Assembly (NCBI GenBank): GCA_002633005.1 | Contig: NMRA01000224.1 | Span: 54,910 to 118,826 of the forward strand | Length of the DNA: 63,917 nt | Direction of reading: 5' to 3' | DNA from: Phoronis australis | Taxonomy: Eukaryota > Phoronida > Phoronidae | Shown here: piece after piece, positions 1-11,220 of the stretch | Position numbering within the stretch: position 1 is the stretch's first letter | Layout: the number at the start of each line of letters is the position of its first letter | Notes under the pieces: generated by a model | Told to the model about the DNA's origin: nothing | What the model saw: only the letters and a program-made list of their open reading frames with translations | The model's database searches: none | Program-made: the position numbers and the translations under genes

Positions 1-1206
1 ATGTTTGCTTCTTGAACTCTGCGACTGGACTCCTCGTGTCTGACAGAGACAAAGCTTAAGTACACAATTTCAACCAATCAGACACGATCTGAAGGGCAAG
101 GCCCATAGCTCCTAGCTTCTGACCATATTTGGCCATGTCCAAAGGACTCAACATCATAGGAAAATTCCATACGTAATACACAGCTTGACCACTAGAGGGC
201 GCATATATCTCACTTACATAATCATGTCCAGGGCACTCCTGTTACAGAACAATATGTAGTGACGTAACACAGGTTCAATAGTGAGTGGGACACTGTGTTT
301 GCTCAGTGGAAGTGAATGCACAGCAACATTTGCTCGGGCGTTTTCGCTTAAGGTCCTACTTAAAACCATACTGCTAAACCTACAGTTTTGGCCTATTGGC
401 AGATACTAAAAACGACTTTCCCATCCAGTTCCCTGAAACAAAATATTGATCTGTAACCCTCGACAAACCTCAAAAGTTAGGAGGAAAACTTTTTAACTCC
501 TTTCAACTTAAAGTCTGCTAAACGGGCCAGCGCGACCTACGCTTTTAGCGAATTACACGGCGACTGTATCCATGGACCATAATATACAACGAGTGAGATA
601 GTAGGGAGTATGAGGTTTTAGTTGATTCCTGTCTTTAACTTGCAAGATTGACGCCAATGATGCATTATCAGGTGACAGATTGCCGATCGGTTTGGTATCC
701 TTTTAACTTAAAATGGGCTACAAAATTGAGCGTATACACTCGCAGTTCTTAGAAAACTAAACGAATGTGTGACGTACAATCCTGACTATTGTGGGAATGA
801 CACTCTAGTCGATATCTTTTGGGAAAATATTGGTTTTGACTGGTCTTACTCTCGCCTCCACCATTCATGGATTGGTCTATTCACAAAATTATATATTCAT
901 TTCAAGATGGTGGATCAATGTATTGCAAGTCAAAAATAATGTAAGGTTAAAAAATAAAGTAAAGGTCATTTTAAGTCATGTTAGATAAAGACAAGACAAC
1001 ATTAGCACAAAGTGCTAATTACGGACAAAAATACTCACATTTTGACACGTACAAGATGATAAATTTACGGAGCTAAAATGAGATGGCCCTGCCAATTTAC
1101 TCATGACAGATGGTGCAAGTGTTACCGACTTTGTAGATGAGACGTGAAGAATTTATAGCCAACGGAAAATCCCTGACGTCTTGAATATTATTGGGAAGAT
1201 GATTCC
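1..1206. other. Non-coding stretch with a MITE copy
   Basis: No gene is visible. About 351-715 is related to 38152-38521 and, in reverse orientation, to about 20500-20690. The shared block around 470-560 (the CCCTCGACAA region followed by TTTAGCGAATTACACGG) is the clearest. I read it as an old copy of a short transposon-like repeat. Confidence 0.5.
351..715 (+). repeat. TTAA-ended MITE family, copy 1
   Basis: It aligns by eye with 38152-38521 over most of its length and ends in the same GTATCCTTTTAA sequence. The left end is worn (TTAAAACCAT instead of TTAAAAGGAT). A third copy in the opposite orientation lies near 20500-20690. The TTAA ends suggest a piggyBac- or Kolobok-type non-autonomous element, which is inference. 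Confidence 0.5.
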
Positions 1207-2094
1207 ATGTCTTCCAGAGGCATGGAACGCAAAAGCTCGTCAATACAATTCCTGACGAAAGTACCATCCCGCAAGCCTCCAGCACAGAGTAATTCAATTT
1301 CTCCCGTGATGAATTTTTCGGAAAAAAATCACAAAATTCAAGAGGAGACGTGTTTTGCCTTGTGGGAGAACAATCGACGAAGTGGTGAGCAGTTGACAGA
1401 TCTTTTTTTTAAATTTGAAACTAAAAGGAATGTTTTGATATCAACAGAAATTAAAAATCTTTACGAACAAACCTTAAAAATACCTGGTGAGCTGGTTGAA
1501 TTTTGTTTTAGTGGCCGAGAACCACTTTCAATATTGCAATTTTGTCTGTTTGTCACATTCCAGACCTCTTTAACAACTCGCATTTCACGAGACTGTCTTT
1601 TAACGTTTTTTTTTTCAGTATACAAGTTGATCCCACATCTTCCTGCAGCCTCATATTTGTCTCTAGATCACCTTTCACTTTTCATTCATTGAAAGGGTAT
1701 ATCAAGTTCTGTTTTTTCACTTTCCTCTTACAATGTTCACAGTGATCAGTGCAGTGGACCAGCCTGAGTGGTGCGTGCATGTCTGTTACAACGTGTGCCA
1801 GTTCGCCTGCTTATTTTTTACCATATTCCATGCCATGGAAAATCAAACAATTTCTTTCTTTGTATATTCAATCACTTCTACGCACAACGTTCAATAGTTC
1901 AGAACTATGGTAGAAGAAATTCAAGTGAAAAATACCTCTCAGCATTATACAAGACATGCAAAGAAATTCCCAGCGAATTCAGTAAGCATCACGAAACATT
2001 CCGCCATTTCTTAGAGGACGTTTCTCGTTGTTCCGTAGTGAGGATAATTGTGCACAGAAATTCCGTGCCCCGAATATGTAAAAACAGGTCGTGA
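1207..2094 (+). CDS. Possible two-exon gene, function unknown
   Basis: Two open stretches fit together by splice phase. Exon A runs 1207-1486 and ends CCT-G before GTGAGC. Exon B runs 1898-2094, follows AATAG, restores the frame with GTT and ends at TGA. The joined product would be 158 residues, lysine/glutamate-rich in the middle, with no motif I recognise, no signal peptide and no membrane segment. The ATG at 1207 is the first in the frame, but an upstream exon is possible. The phase match is the main support. It could still be chance, because exon B also stays open upstream of the acceptor. Confidence 0.25.
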
Positions 2095-2539
2095 CTAAGA
2101 GTCAAAATCTGTAATCTTGAAATGCAAATGAACATGAATTACAGCCAACAGAAAAAGAGCTTTTCCGGCATGTCCGATAAATGTGACACTATTGTGAACT
2201 GTCAAATCTCTCCTTTCAAAATGAAACCATGTGCATTAAAACGTGGTTCAAGTCTGGAACCGAACTGAAACAACAGTACATGTATCGTGAGGATAACTTG
2301 TCTTCATGAAACTGATAAGGCGGCCCCGTGGTTACACCTGTTTCCAAAACTAGAACAAACGCCGTTGTTGTTCGCCACATATCAATAGTTTTTATTGGAT
2401 AAAGAAGAACACTAGTTACAAAACAGGCTCGTGGTCATTCGGGGAACGTAACAGTTTTGTTGCAGTGTTTAACTGTCGACTAGAACACAACATTTGATCC
2501 AATTGCTGTAACGAAAATTTCATCAGGAAACCGGACTAC

Positions 2540-3054
2540 TCAGTTGGTCTTGTAGTTGGGCTTCTCTATCAACAGGTGTCGCCGTCCGCTCTTGATATCT
2601 CGAAAGTTGATTTGAGTTCCTATTGTGTGGTACAGAGCAATTATCGCATTAGCGTTAGCGATGTATGCAGGGCAATTAAATAGTGGCTGGGACAAATTGA
2701 AATCGTAATTTTTAACGTGTTCGGCCTCTGAAATTGAATTTCTCGTGAAAAGTTGGTGCATAATCCTTCTTTCGCGGAAGGAATACGATAAAAAATAGCC
2801 AGAACGCTGCGCTGGGTTGAAGCCGATCTGTATTTACATTCACATAATTCGTTCAGCATGACATGGGAGATAATTGGCGTTCGCCTCGTGTCATCCGACA
2901 AAAGAATGACCCTTGTCCTTAACAAAGAAAATTTGATATCAGGTTTCGTCGTCTGGAATACGGATGAACGGGGGTAAGTTGAAATAAGGTAGCTTAGAGC
3001 GTGGACTCGTACGCTAAAAGGAACATCGGGCCCAGGAATTTTGTACCAGGGCAA
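2540..3054 (-). pseudogene. Decayed ORF pair, function unknown
   Basis: Two overlapping minus-strand frames, 3054-2641 and 2761-2540, together look like one protein broken by a frameshift near 2760. The second frame ends in a basic tail (KSGRRHLLIEKPNYKTN) before a stop. I do not recognise the family. The stretch has no clear splice sites and may be a transposon remnant. Confidence 0.25.
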
Positions 3055-3812
3055 GGTCGAAAAGGATGAAAATCGGACACGATAAACAGGGGTCCTCTAA
3101 AAGAATTGGGATATTGGAAAATTGGTTGGTGAAGCGTGAGAGAAGAGAATATGGCTCTGGAAAATACTGAAACTGAGTAACAAAATCGTTTTAATAGAAT
3201 ACATTACAAGGAGTCACCTTTGTTTTTGAAACTAAAAGTTTTCATGACTTTTTGCTATTTTAGTGAAAACAGGCTGAAAAGTTTAGCTATTTTAAATCGG
3301 AGATGTCCGCTTCGTGGTCCGTGTACTGTTATTCCTGGTTATATTGGTTTTACGTCTGGGATCATGTTTTCCGCAGTTTCATTCTCTTAAAACCTGAAAC
3401 CTCGAGTATGGTTGAAATGGGTTCATTCTTTCACTATCAAGCCAGCTGTAATTTCAGGTTCCCAGTTTCGTTCTTGACCAAAATACAAAATTTGAACGTG
3501 CAAGTGCATTTGAAAGGCATTTGACTGGAGGGATAATTTTCCCATTTTTTTCATGTACTTGCAATCATTCTCCGCACGTGAATGAGCAGAAAAGTGTTTT
3601 TAATTCATTGATGTAGGTGTGTTTACGCGTCATACAAACACCCCCACATGTAGACGTGCTGCTTTGTGCTCTCAATGTATTCAGACGTTAAAAAGACTTC
3701 ATTGGTATGAAGTGACAGTTGAATCGCCATAGTCAGGCGTCTTTTAGCCGCGGACAGGTGGTTTCTACATGTTGTTATAGTGTTCACTTGCATTTCCCGT
3801 TTATTTTAGATC
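3055..3812. other. Upstream region of the TRIM-like gene
   Basis: No coding sequence is supported. The end of this stretch (TTTATTTTAG at 3800-3809) looks like a splice acceptor just before the start codon at 3813, so a 5' untranslated exon probably lies upstream. Confidence 0.4.
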
Positions 3813-5747
3813 ATGGCACAGTGCAAAAGGCCCAACGACTTGAAACGCTTGTTGGAGTGTCCAATCTGTCTGGAACGTGTCAAAAATCCTCGAATCCTAC
3901 CATGTTTTCATTCCTTCTGTGAAATCTGCCTCGGACAACATGTGCATGACAAGGAAGGGAGAGGTTTCTTCATGTGTCCAATATGCAACGCGAAAACGCA
4001 GATCCCACCAGGCGGCGCGACTGGGTTCAACCGCAACACGTACCTCGACGACATGTGTCTCCTATTTCCCGAAGAGCACACCTGCGACTTTTGCCTACTT
4101 CGTGGAAATGAGTGTCTGGCTGTATCTAAATGCGTCCAATGCGACGATCACCTCTGTGAAGAGTGTGCAGTAGGCCACTGCTCATCTAAATTGACATCTG
4201 ATCACCGTGTGGTCAGTTTAGATGAAAGTGACCGTGGGGAGGAAATTGGGAATGCTGAGGCTCGTAGTTCCAAAAGCGTCTACATCTGTTCCGTGCACGC
4301 AGGAGAGGTCGTGCAGCTTTTCTGTGACAGATGCACTAAACCATTGTGTCGTTTATGTGCAGAAGATCATCGCCATCACAAACAGAGTAGTATAGAGGAA
4401 GCTGAGCGGGAGATTGATGACGTCATTCGAGGATCACTAAATCGATGGAAACTGTCCGCAGAATACGCTGAAACTGTGTTAGAGGAACGAATGAATGAGT
4501 TGAGAAGGCTTGACGTCCAGGAAAGACAGCTCATGACAAAGATAAAGAAAGTGTTCACGACTGTTAAAGACGAAATTAGCAAAAATGTCGATTGTCGAAT
4601 GAACAAAACTGTTGAAGCAGCACAAGAACGCGTGGCAGTGGCTCGCAAACAGGTCCAGATCTTGTGTGATGAGGCCAAGACTAACAAACTTAGTATTGAC
4701 GGCGTCATGGTGCATGCTCAGAACCTTCTGGATTCAGCGGATGGCGTTGTGAAATTGAAACAATTTTACAAAGTCAAGCACAAGATGAAGAATGTAGACC
4801 ATCACGAACAGGTGACGGAAGTGACTACGACCGTTTTCCACATAGAACCAGAGGTGTTAAATATCCCAGACGTATCTGGTTTGAAAGTAAAAATGGTTGC
4901 ACAGATGGAAAAGAAAACATTGAAAAGGAATCATGAACATGCGCTGAAAGAGAAGGCAGTGTTGGTGGGCGGGGTCAGAACACAGATAGGCGGGGATGAA
5001 TGCTACAGTTGTTACGACGTGGCGGTGAACGAGGAGTGGTTTATCACCACCGACTACAATCGAAGCAACATCAACGTGTTTGACAGGGAGGATGGCCGTT
5101 TTCTACACGAAGTCAACCACGACCAGTACAATCTGCTGAGCCCGAGAGGCGTCGCTTGTAACGATGACGGTGAGATATTCGTTACCGTTGATGGTATCTT
5201 AGGTGTGGTCAGATACAACGTGAACGGTTACATCACCAAAGTGGCCAAAAATTTGTACGGCAGTTTCGCGTTCATAACTTGCTACGGCGATCAGCTTGTC
5301 CTCACAGATTATGCAGGTGAGCGACTGCTGATAACGGATTTCAACTGTAACATTAAGCGCGTTGTCACTAAAACCGATCTAGGTCTGTTGACGTTCAAGC
5401 CGCTCTGCGTGTCGGTTGATCGCGAGGGACATCTAGTGGTGAGTGGTGAGGAAAGAGTGCTTGTCATAGATTACAAAAAACCAGCAGTTATCCACTCATT
5501 TTGTGACAAACTGAGAAAACCATGGGGTGTGTGTGTTGATGAATGGGGGAACATTTTAGTCGCGGACTTCATCAATAGTCACGTGGTGCTCTTTGCTGTC
5601 GAAGGCGGGAAGGCCCGCGTGAGTGTTCCCATCACTTCTGCAGACATTGTTAGACCTGTTTCAGTGGCAGTAACGGCACCTGGCGAAGTTGGAGTTCTGG
5701 AAAATGCCTCTGGAAAATTGAAGTTGTTTAAATACTTAGAAGTGTGA
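3813..5747 (+). CDS. TRIM-type RING/B-box/NHL E3 ubiquitin ligase
   Basis: The 644-residue protein has the TRIM order. Residues 16-58 form a complete C3HC4 RING (C16, C19, C31, H33, C36, C39, C55, C58) that would bind an E2 enzyme. A first B-box starts at C91, and a second lies at about 159-189 (CSVH ... CDRC ... C ... C ... H). A coiled coil follows at about 195-350 for dimerisation. The C-terminal 260 residues look like a six-bladed NHL propeller, as in TRIM2/3/32/71-like proteins, which bind RNA or protein partners. The whole protein is in one exon. ATG 3813 sits four bases after an AG acceptor-like site (3808-3809), so a 5' non-coding exon is likely. Such genes are strongly expanded in lancelets, hemichordates and molluscs, so one-to-one orthology with a vertebrate TRIM should not be assumed. 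Confidence 0.93.
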   Translation: MAQCKRPNDLKRLLECPICLERVKNPRILPCFHSFCEICLGQHVHDKEGRGFFMCPICNAKTQIPPGGATGFNRNTYLDDMCLLFPEEHTCDFCLLRGNECLAVSKCVQCDDHLCEECAVGHCSSKLTSDHRVVSLDESDRGEEIGNAEARSSKSVYICSVHAGEVVQLFCDRCTKPLCRLCAEDHRHHKQSSIEEAEREIDDVIRGSLNRWKLSAEYAETVLEERMNELRRLDVQERQLMTKIKKVFTTVKDEISKNVDCRMNKTVEAAQERVAVARKQVQILCDEAKTNKLSIDGVMVHAQNLLDSADGVVKLKQFYKVKHKMKNVDHHEQVTEVTTTVFHIEPEVLNIPDVSGLKVKMVAQMEKKTLKRNHEHALKEKAVLVGGVRTQIGGDECYSCYDVAVNEEWFITTDYNRSNINVFDREDGRFLHEVNHDQYNLLSPRGVACNDDGEIFVTVDGILGVVRYNVNGYITKVAKNLYGSFAFITCYGDQLVLTDYAGERLLITDFNCNIKRVVTKTDLGLLTFKPLCVSVDREGHLVVSGEERVLVIDYKKPAVIHSFCDKLRKPWGVCVDEWGNILVADFINSHVVLFAVEGGKARVSVPITSADIVRPVSVAVTAPGEVGVLENASGKLKLFKYLEV

Positions 5748-6719
5748 GGCTTGCAAAGATACAGTTGATGTACATGACATGAGATGTTGTGCCATTGGCG
5801 AATCAGCTTAACCACAGTTTGACGTGCTTTCATTGAAAATAAGCGGCAATGTTTCACGTCATCTCTCGAGTCCTTGCTTTTCTAGCGAGGTATTAACGTT
5901 ATTGTACTCAACACAGTCCAATGCTATCCGAATGTGTTACCCGTTTCTCTATCCAAATTACCGTGTTCATGTTTTTTTAACTTTGACCAGGTGACAGGTC
6001 TTTTGTTGAGCAAGGTACATGTGGATTTTTTCTTCCGATCGAACTAAAAGTTACAAAGTCACGTAACCATCTTAAATGCTTTCATCTCCATTACCATCGT
6101 CATCACTACCGTCACCAGTTTCGTTGCCATTGGCAGTTGAGCTCTAAACGGTGTCATGTGACGGTGAGGAAACTATACGGAACACCCTTCTCGGCGCATG
6201 GAGTAAAAATGGAACAAAAAAGACACTTCCTTTTAGGATGTGTTTGTAAAAGCCTGGAGCCGTCATGTGATGACGTGTGACACCTGTGCTTTTAGAGTGG
6301 AGAGATCCATACGGGAGCTGTGGTGCTTTGCAACGGTGTCCCCTTCGGCGGTTTCGTTAGCTTCAGCGTTGAACTTGTTACCTGTTATCATCCAAATAAT
6401 ATGGTCGGCTGCAATGACAACATCGTTATATGGTGTGGGCGCTGGATGCGCTCTCACCTCCTAAGTGCTGTTGTAGTCGTTTGCATGGCAGTGCCGACGC
6501 CACTGTCGTCTTCATCAGTGACGTCATAAGTGTCAGTGTTATTGCCATATAAATGCTGCGGATGGGTTAATGCCATTGTTGTCGGCTCGCCGATGTTGTC
6601 TATGCTCATTCGATACAAAGTTCGTTTACATTACTACATATAGCACAGCAACTATAGATATAGCATCGTACGGAAAATGACGAATTGTATCGAATAAGCG
6701 TGATTTTGTCCGAGTTTTG
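5748..6719. other. Non-coding gap between TRIM gene and LINE
   Basis: Only short unsupported ORFs occur. I see no RNA gene or repeat that I can name. Confidence 0.4.
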
Positions 6720-7117
6720 CTGTTTATTTATTTATTTAAACTTCTTTAAAAGACTAGGTGATCACTTCAGTGAATACACTGATTTTCAAGTGGGTCCAGT
6801 CGGAAATAATTACATGAAGTAAAATACAGAGAGCTATGTACAATTAGATTGAAAAGATTAATAACTAAAATAAATTAGTATAAAATTAGTTAATATGTAC
6901 AATTTGATGAATAAATGACATAAATCAGAGTAAAATATTGATTAGCTGAGGCCTACAGTAACGAACCACGCACACAAAGTCCCAGTACTTCTGTTTGAAG
7001 ACGTGGACATTGGGCGCGTTAGCGACGGCAATACCAAGCCCGTTGTAAGCGACAGCACCTCTGTAGGCAAAAGCTCTTTTGCCACAGGTTTAATTGGTAT
7101 CAGGCAGCCAGAAACAC

Positions 7118-8560
7118 TCACTCTAGTATTGTAATTGTGAGAATCTCTGACTGCCTTGAATTTAGTAGTAAGGTAATTAGGTGTGAGGCTATGTGTGGCT
7201 TTGTATACCATAAAGTGTAAATGAAAGGCACGCCTGCTAACCAGGCTGTACCAAGTTTATCTAGGGGTTCAGAAATAAGAAAGTCATTATAATGGCCACT
7301 ATAGTTGAGTATCAGCCTCCCAGCCTTGTTTTGTAATTTTTGAAGTCTATCCTGAAGATATGACGCACAATTACCCCACACAACATCACAGTAATCAAAG
7401 TATGGTACAATTAGACTCCTGTACAGAACATGAAGAGTAGCTTGATCAACATAACTCCTAACTCTGTACAAAAGCCCAATTCTTTGGGAAACTTTTTTGC
7501 ACACATAATCTACATGTTCGTCCCATGATAAGTTATTATCAATCATAACACCCAGATATTTATATTTCTCAGCTCGTGCCAGCTGGGTGCCGTTAATAGT
7601 AAAGGATATATCGCTTGGAGACAACACAGCCAGCCTCTGTTTGCTACCAATAGTCATAACCTTGGTTTTATCAACATTAAGTGTCAATTTGGTCTCCACA
7701 AGCCAAGCATACACACGATTCATTTCTAATGTGGCATTGACTTCATCTATTGACTTGGCCGCAAAGAAGAGGGCTGTGTCGTCTGCATACAAACTAATTC
7801 TACATTGTTTCACTGACGTGGGTAAATCATTTACATATACACAAAATAACAATGGGCCCAGTATCGACCCCTGGGGGACACCACAGGTCACATCAAGTGG
7901 TGTTGATAACGCCCCGTTCATAACAGTGACTTGATTACGATTACTTATGTAATTACTGAAACAGTCGAGTTCGGCGTCGTGTGCACCACAGTTAGCAAGT
8001 TTTAACAGGAATCTATTGTGATTAACAGTATCGAAAGCTTTCTTCAGGTCAAGAAAGATAGCACCAGTAACTTTACCATTGTCCATATTGTCAAGTAAGT
8101 AGTCAGTTATGTCCAGAAAGATAGCAGCAGTAACTTTACCATTGTCCATATTGTCACGTAAGTAGTCAGTTATGTCCAGAAAGATAGCATCAGTAACTTT
8201 ACCATTGTCCATATTGTCAAGTAAGTAGTCAGTTATGTCCAGAAAGATAGCACCAGTAACTTTACCATTGTCCATATTGTCAAGTAAGTAGTCAGTTATG
8301 TCCAGAAAGATAGCACCAGTAACTTTACCATTGTCCATATTGTCAAGTAAGTAGTCAGTTATGTCAAGGAGAGAATTAGCTGTGGAGTGCGCGCGGCGAA
8401 AACCCGACTGTTCATCACATAAAAGATTGTTTGACTTTAAATAAGAGTACAGTTGTGAGGGTACACCTCTTTCAAAAATTTTCATAATAACAGGGACGAC
8501 TGAGATTGGACGATAATTGTTTACAATATTTTTATTGTCTTTCTTAAAAATAGGTGTCAC
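7118..8560 (-). pseudogene. LINE reverse transcriptase domain
   Basis: The 480-codon open frame contains the RT fingers and palm: a TPIFKK/NYRPIS motif, SGFRRAHST, motif A FLDLKKAFDTVNH with its catalytic Asp, the GVPQGSILGPLLF motif B, the YADD catalytic box (SLYADDTALF), and the KYLGVMID and YFDYCDVVWGN thumb motifs. It would copy LINE RNA into DNA at a nicked target. The frame opens in the middle of the domain after upstream breaks (8561-8812). It carries a five-fold 63-base repeat just ahead of motif A. It is long and open enough to be fairly young despite the breaks on both sides. Confidence 0.9.
8052..8366 (-). repeat. Five in-frame 63-bp repeats inside the LINE RT
   Basis: Five units start at 8052, 8115, 8178, 8241 and 8304, each exactly 63 bases, so the frame is kept. 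Each encodes 21 residues of the type FLDITDYLLDN-MDNGKVTGAI. The units differ from each other at a few positions only. Confidence 0.97.
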
Positions 8561-9097
8561 TTTGGCCTTCTTCCATGCGGCTGGTATGAACTGAGTTTCC
8601 TACGATTTGTTGAAAAGTGATTTACAGATCAATGGTCCCGCGAGTTTCAGTAATCTAGATGGAATCCCGTCCATGCCAGTCGACTTGTTTACATTAAGTT
8701 TAGAAAGCTGTGCTAAGGTGAAATCCTCAGTGATTTCACAAAACCTTAATGCTTTGAAGTGTAGTAGGCTGGAATCCTGTGGCTGATGCACTTCAGGGAA
8801 TTCTTGGGCCAATTTCCTACCAATTGAAGTAAAAAAACTCTTCCGCTATTTTCTTGGGGTCACTTGATTCGACATCGCCAATTAAAACAGATTGGATTCG
8901 ATCACTCCCTTTTTTGGGTGGAAGCTTTTTCAAAGTTTTCCATAGTTGTTTACTATCATCATTTGCATTTTCAATTTCATTTTGGTATTGCTGCTTCTTT
9001 AATTCTTTGATTAGATTATTGCAAATTCTTTAGCCTTGGACCAATCATCAACAAGTCTGGATCAAGATCATTTTCTGCAATGTCACGCACGTAAAAT

Positions 9098-9547
9098 CAC
9101 CCGTCAATAAATTGTAGAAAACACGTCAATTCGCTACGTGGAGCAAGATGTGCTGCGTTTGAAAGTATTAGAGTCCCTTTTAATTGCTTTTGAGAAGCCT
9201 GTTTGAATGAGCAGCAAACAGGGTCGCGCCGCACGTTACACTTGTTTGCGTGACTTTCCTGTTACCCCCTTCATTAGTGGTGGCATTACTGCGTCATTTT
9301 ATCTTCACTTGAGAATGAAACAAGTATGTTTCGAAATATCGTGTGCCTTTTAATTATGTCGCTAGGTCAGTTCCTGTATCTATGTTCAGTTGAGAGTAGA
9401 GATTTGTTCCGAAAGTACGAACGTAACGGAATAAAGACTGTGAACAATGAAAAGTGTCGTGCATTTAACAAATTCTGTATAACCGAAAACTTGCTCCCGA
9501 AGTACAGTTATACCTTGGTATGCCAATAATCAGGGTCCAATGAGAAG
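9098..9547. mobile_element. 450-bp insertion splitting the LINE
   Basis: LINE coding sequence stops at about 9555 (minus strand ...DDYI) and resumes at about 9090 (RDIAEND...). The intervening 450 bases are flanked by the same heptamer GTAAAAT at 9091-9097 and 9548-9554, as expected of a target-site duplication. No terminal inverted repeats or poly(A) are visible. A 67-codon plus-strand ORF lies inside. Confidence 0.65.
9326..9529 (+). CDS. Small ORF inside the insertion, unknown
   Basis: A 67-codon ORF starts with ATG and a hydrophobic N-terminus (IVCLLIMSLGQFLYLC) that could act as a signal peptide or membrane anchor. The rest is basic and contains three cysteines. I know no family for it. 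It lies wholly within the 450-base insert, so it might be cargo, or it may be chance. Confidence 0.15.
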   Translation: MFRNIVCLLIMSLGQFLYLCSVESRDLFRKYERNGIKTVNNEKCRAFNKFCITENLLPKYSYTLVCQ

Positions 9548-10194
9548 GTAAAATGTAGTCGTCCATTAACCATTCAGGTCGGTCAGCTCTGAGTTTAATT
9601 GACCTGATTGGTGCGTGATTGTCACAAACTGATTTAAAATACGAGTGCCAAATTTCCCAACATTCATTAACATCTTGGCCTAGATTGACAATGTCCCACG
9701 GACACGCAGCAATATCGTCCAGAAAGTCCTCAGCAATAAAATTTTTATAAGAACTGTTGTGTGCAGTGACGTCGTTGCCATTTCTGTGAAGGTGGCGCAT
9801 CATCATTGGCAGCACCTCGTATGTTTCATCATCATGTAAGCTAATGACATACCGAAATTCTGGTCTGGAGGGAAAAATTTCGGTGTGATCGACTAAAAGT
9901 AAAAACTAGAAAGATTATTGTCATGGCGTGACAATAATGGACTCTGCGCGTGCGTATTAATGGAATTGTTTTGGGAAGTTACTGACAGCAACCCGTTAAA
10001 AATCACCTGAAACACTTTTGTTGTGTGCTGTTTCTCCAAGTGCTGTCATCAGCTAGAATGCATCCTCATCGATAATTTCGACCCTTAATCTAGAATCATC
10101 TCGGATGCCGGGTCCCCGAAGTTGATCAGGCTTCGGTCATCACTTGGTGCGCCACCTGTTGTCTCGCTGTAACCATAACCACGACGACGCCTAT

Positions 10195-10842
10195 TCAGCA
10201 GATCTCATCACTGACTGCACCAAATTCTTCCTCGACACTGCTGATACCTAGGAACTTCATCACCCTCCACATGCTGCTCCCGATGAAACCTCTGCATCCT
10301 ACTTCGACTGGCATACAAAAACACTTCCAACCAGCTACTGAAAAATCATGGGAAAGTTCTGCATACTTAAGCCTTTTCCTCTCGTTGGCCTCTACCATTC
10401 GGGATTCCCATGGTACTGTAAGTTCTACTATGATGACCGTCTTTGTACCATCTGACCATAATACCAAGTCAGGCCGGAGTATCGTCATCACTATATGACT
10501 CGGGAATACTGCCAACGGCCCTACATCCACTATTATCTTCCAATCACTCGCTGTAGTCAACACACCTGCATCTTTCCTCTTCCCCAATGCACCTTCTCTG
10601 CAAAATGATATTAGTGGGCTTTCGGTGTTGCTAACCACCTTCCTTCTTTCTAGATCCAAAATATGCGCAATCACCTTGAGAATCTTGTCATGTCTCCACT
10701 TGTATTTGCCTTCTGCCAAAGCCGACTTACAGGATGACAAAACTTGCTGTAAAGTGCCGCGCTCCCCACAACTGCTGCAAGAATCGTCTTCTATCCTTCC
10801 CCATAACTTCAGGTTTGTCGGACTAGGGAGTACGTCATACAC
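10195..10842 (-). pseudogene. LINE C-terminus with restriction-like endonuclease
   Basis: The 215-codon frame has a zinc-knuckle-like segment (CSSCGERGTLQQVLSSC followed by KYKWRHDKIL). It then has a PD-(D/E)XK-type endonuclease core: RPDLVLW, VIIVELTVPWE, then a basic stretch with KRLKY. In non-LTR elements of the R2/NeSL/Utopia type such a domain nicks the target and replaces the APE-type endonuclease. No reverse transcriptase is next to it, so this is an isolated 3' fragment. The position where related knuckles usually carry His (GTLQH) is Gln here, so zinc binding may be lost. It is on the same strand as the LINE below 9.9 kb but belongs to a different class. Confidence 0.75.
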
Positions 10843-11207
10843 AGAACGCAGGATAAAACTTAATCAATAGGAAAAGGAATTCTTAAAAAATGTAGGAGAA
10901 ATTACATGTTAATATTTTGATGACCTTTCCACTAATTGAACTCTTCCGGTGCATTATGAACCCCGACGAGGGAATAGTTATAAACTCGATTTAAAGTGTG
11001 GTTAATGCTAAGAATCACAGATGTTTTACTTTAAGCACTTCAGAATACAAGATGAATGAATTGGTCAAACTTTCAGAAGAAAAATGCACCTAATGACCGC
11101 ATGGGTGCACCAAATGACCTGAAACTTTAGAATTCAAACTCAATCGCACTTAGTGAACAGATATGTAATATTAAAGTCTCTAGCTCAAAATTTTAGTTTG
11201 CACTCAA

Positions 11208-11220
11208 TGACCTTTGACCT
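11208..11220 (-). promoter_or_regulatory. DR1 nuclear-receptor-like site, copy 1
   Basis: TGACCTTTGACCT reads AGGTCAAAGGTCA on the minus strand, a perfect direct repeat of AGGTCA with one-base spacing. This is the consensus for HNF4, RXR or COUP-TF dimers. Function here is unproven, as it lies in a repeat far from a gene start. Confidence 0.45.

Larger units (their letters stand above)
6720..9905 (-). mobile_element. Broken CR1/L2/Jockey-like LINE retrotransposon
   Basis: Read on the minus strand, the order is that of a non-LTR retrotransposon. The endonuclease-to-RT linker lies at about 9905-9555 (PWDIVNLGQ ... DNHAPIRSIKLRADRPEWL). It resumes at about 9090-8600 (RDIAENDLDPD, DSKQLWKTLKKL, NKSTGMDGIPS), and the reverse transcriptase is at 8560-7118. 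A frameshifted C-terminal tail runs to about 6950 (HSLTPNYL ... SHNYNTR). The 3' end is a short TAAA repeat at about 6722-6738. At least four frameshifts or stops and a 450-base insert show it is dead. The upstream endonuclease core and any ORF1 are missing, as in most 5'-truncated copies. The superfamily call rests on RT motifs only. Confidence 0.85.
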
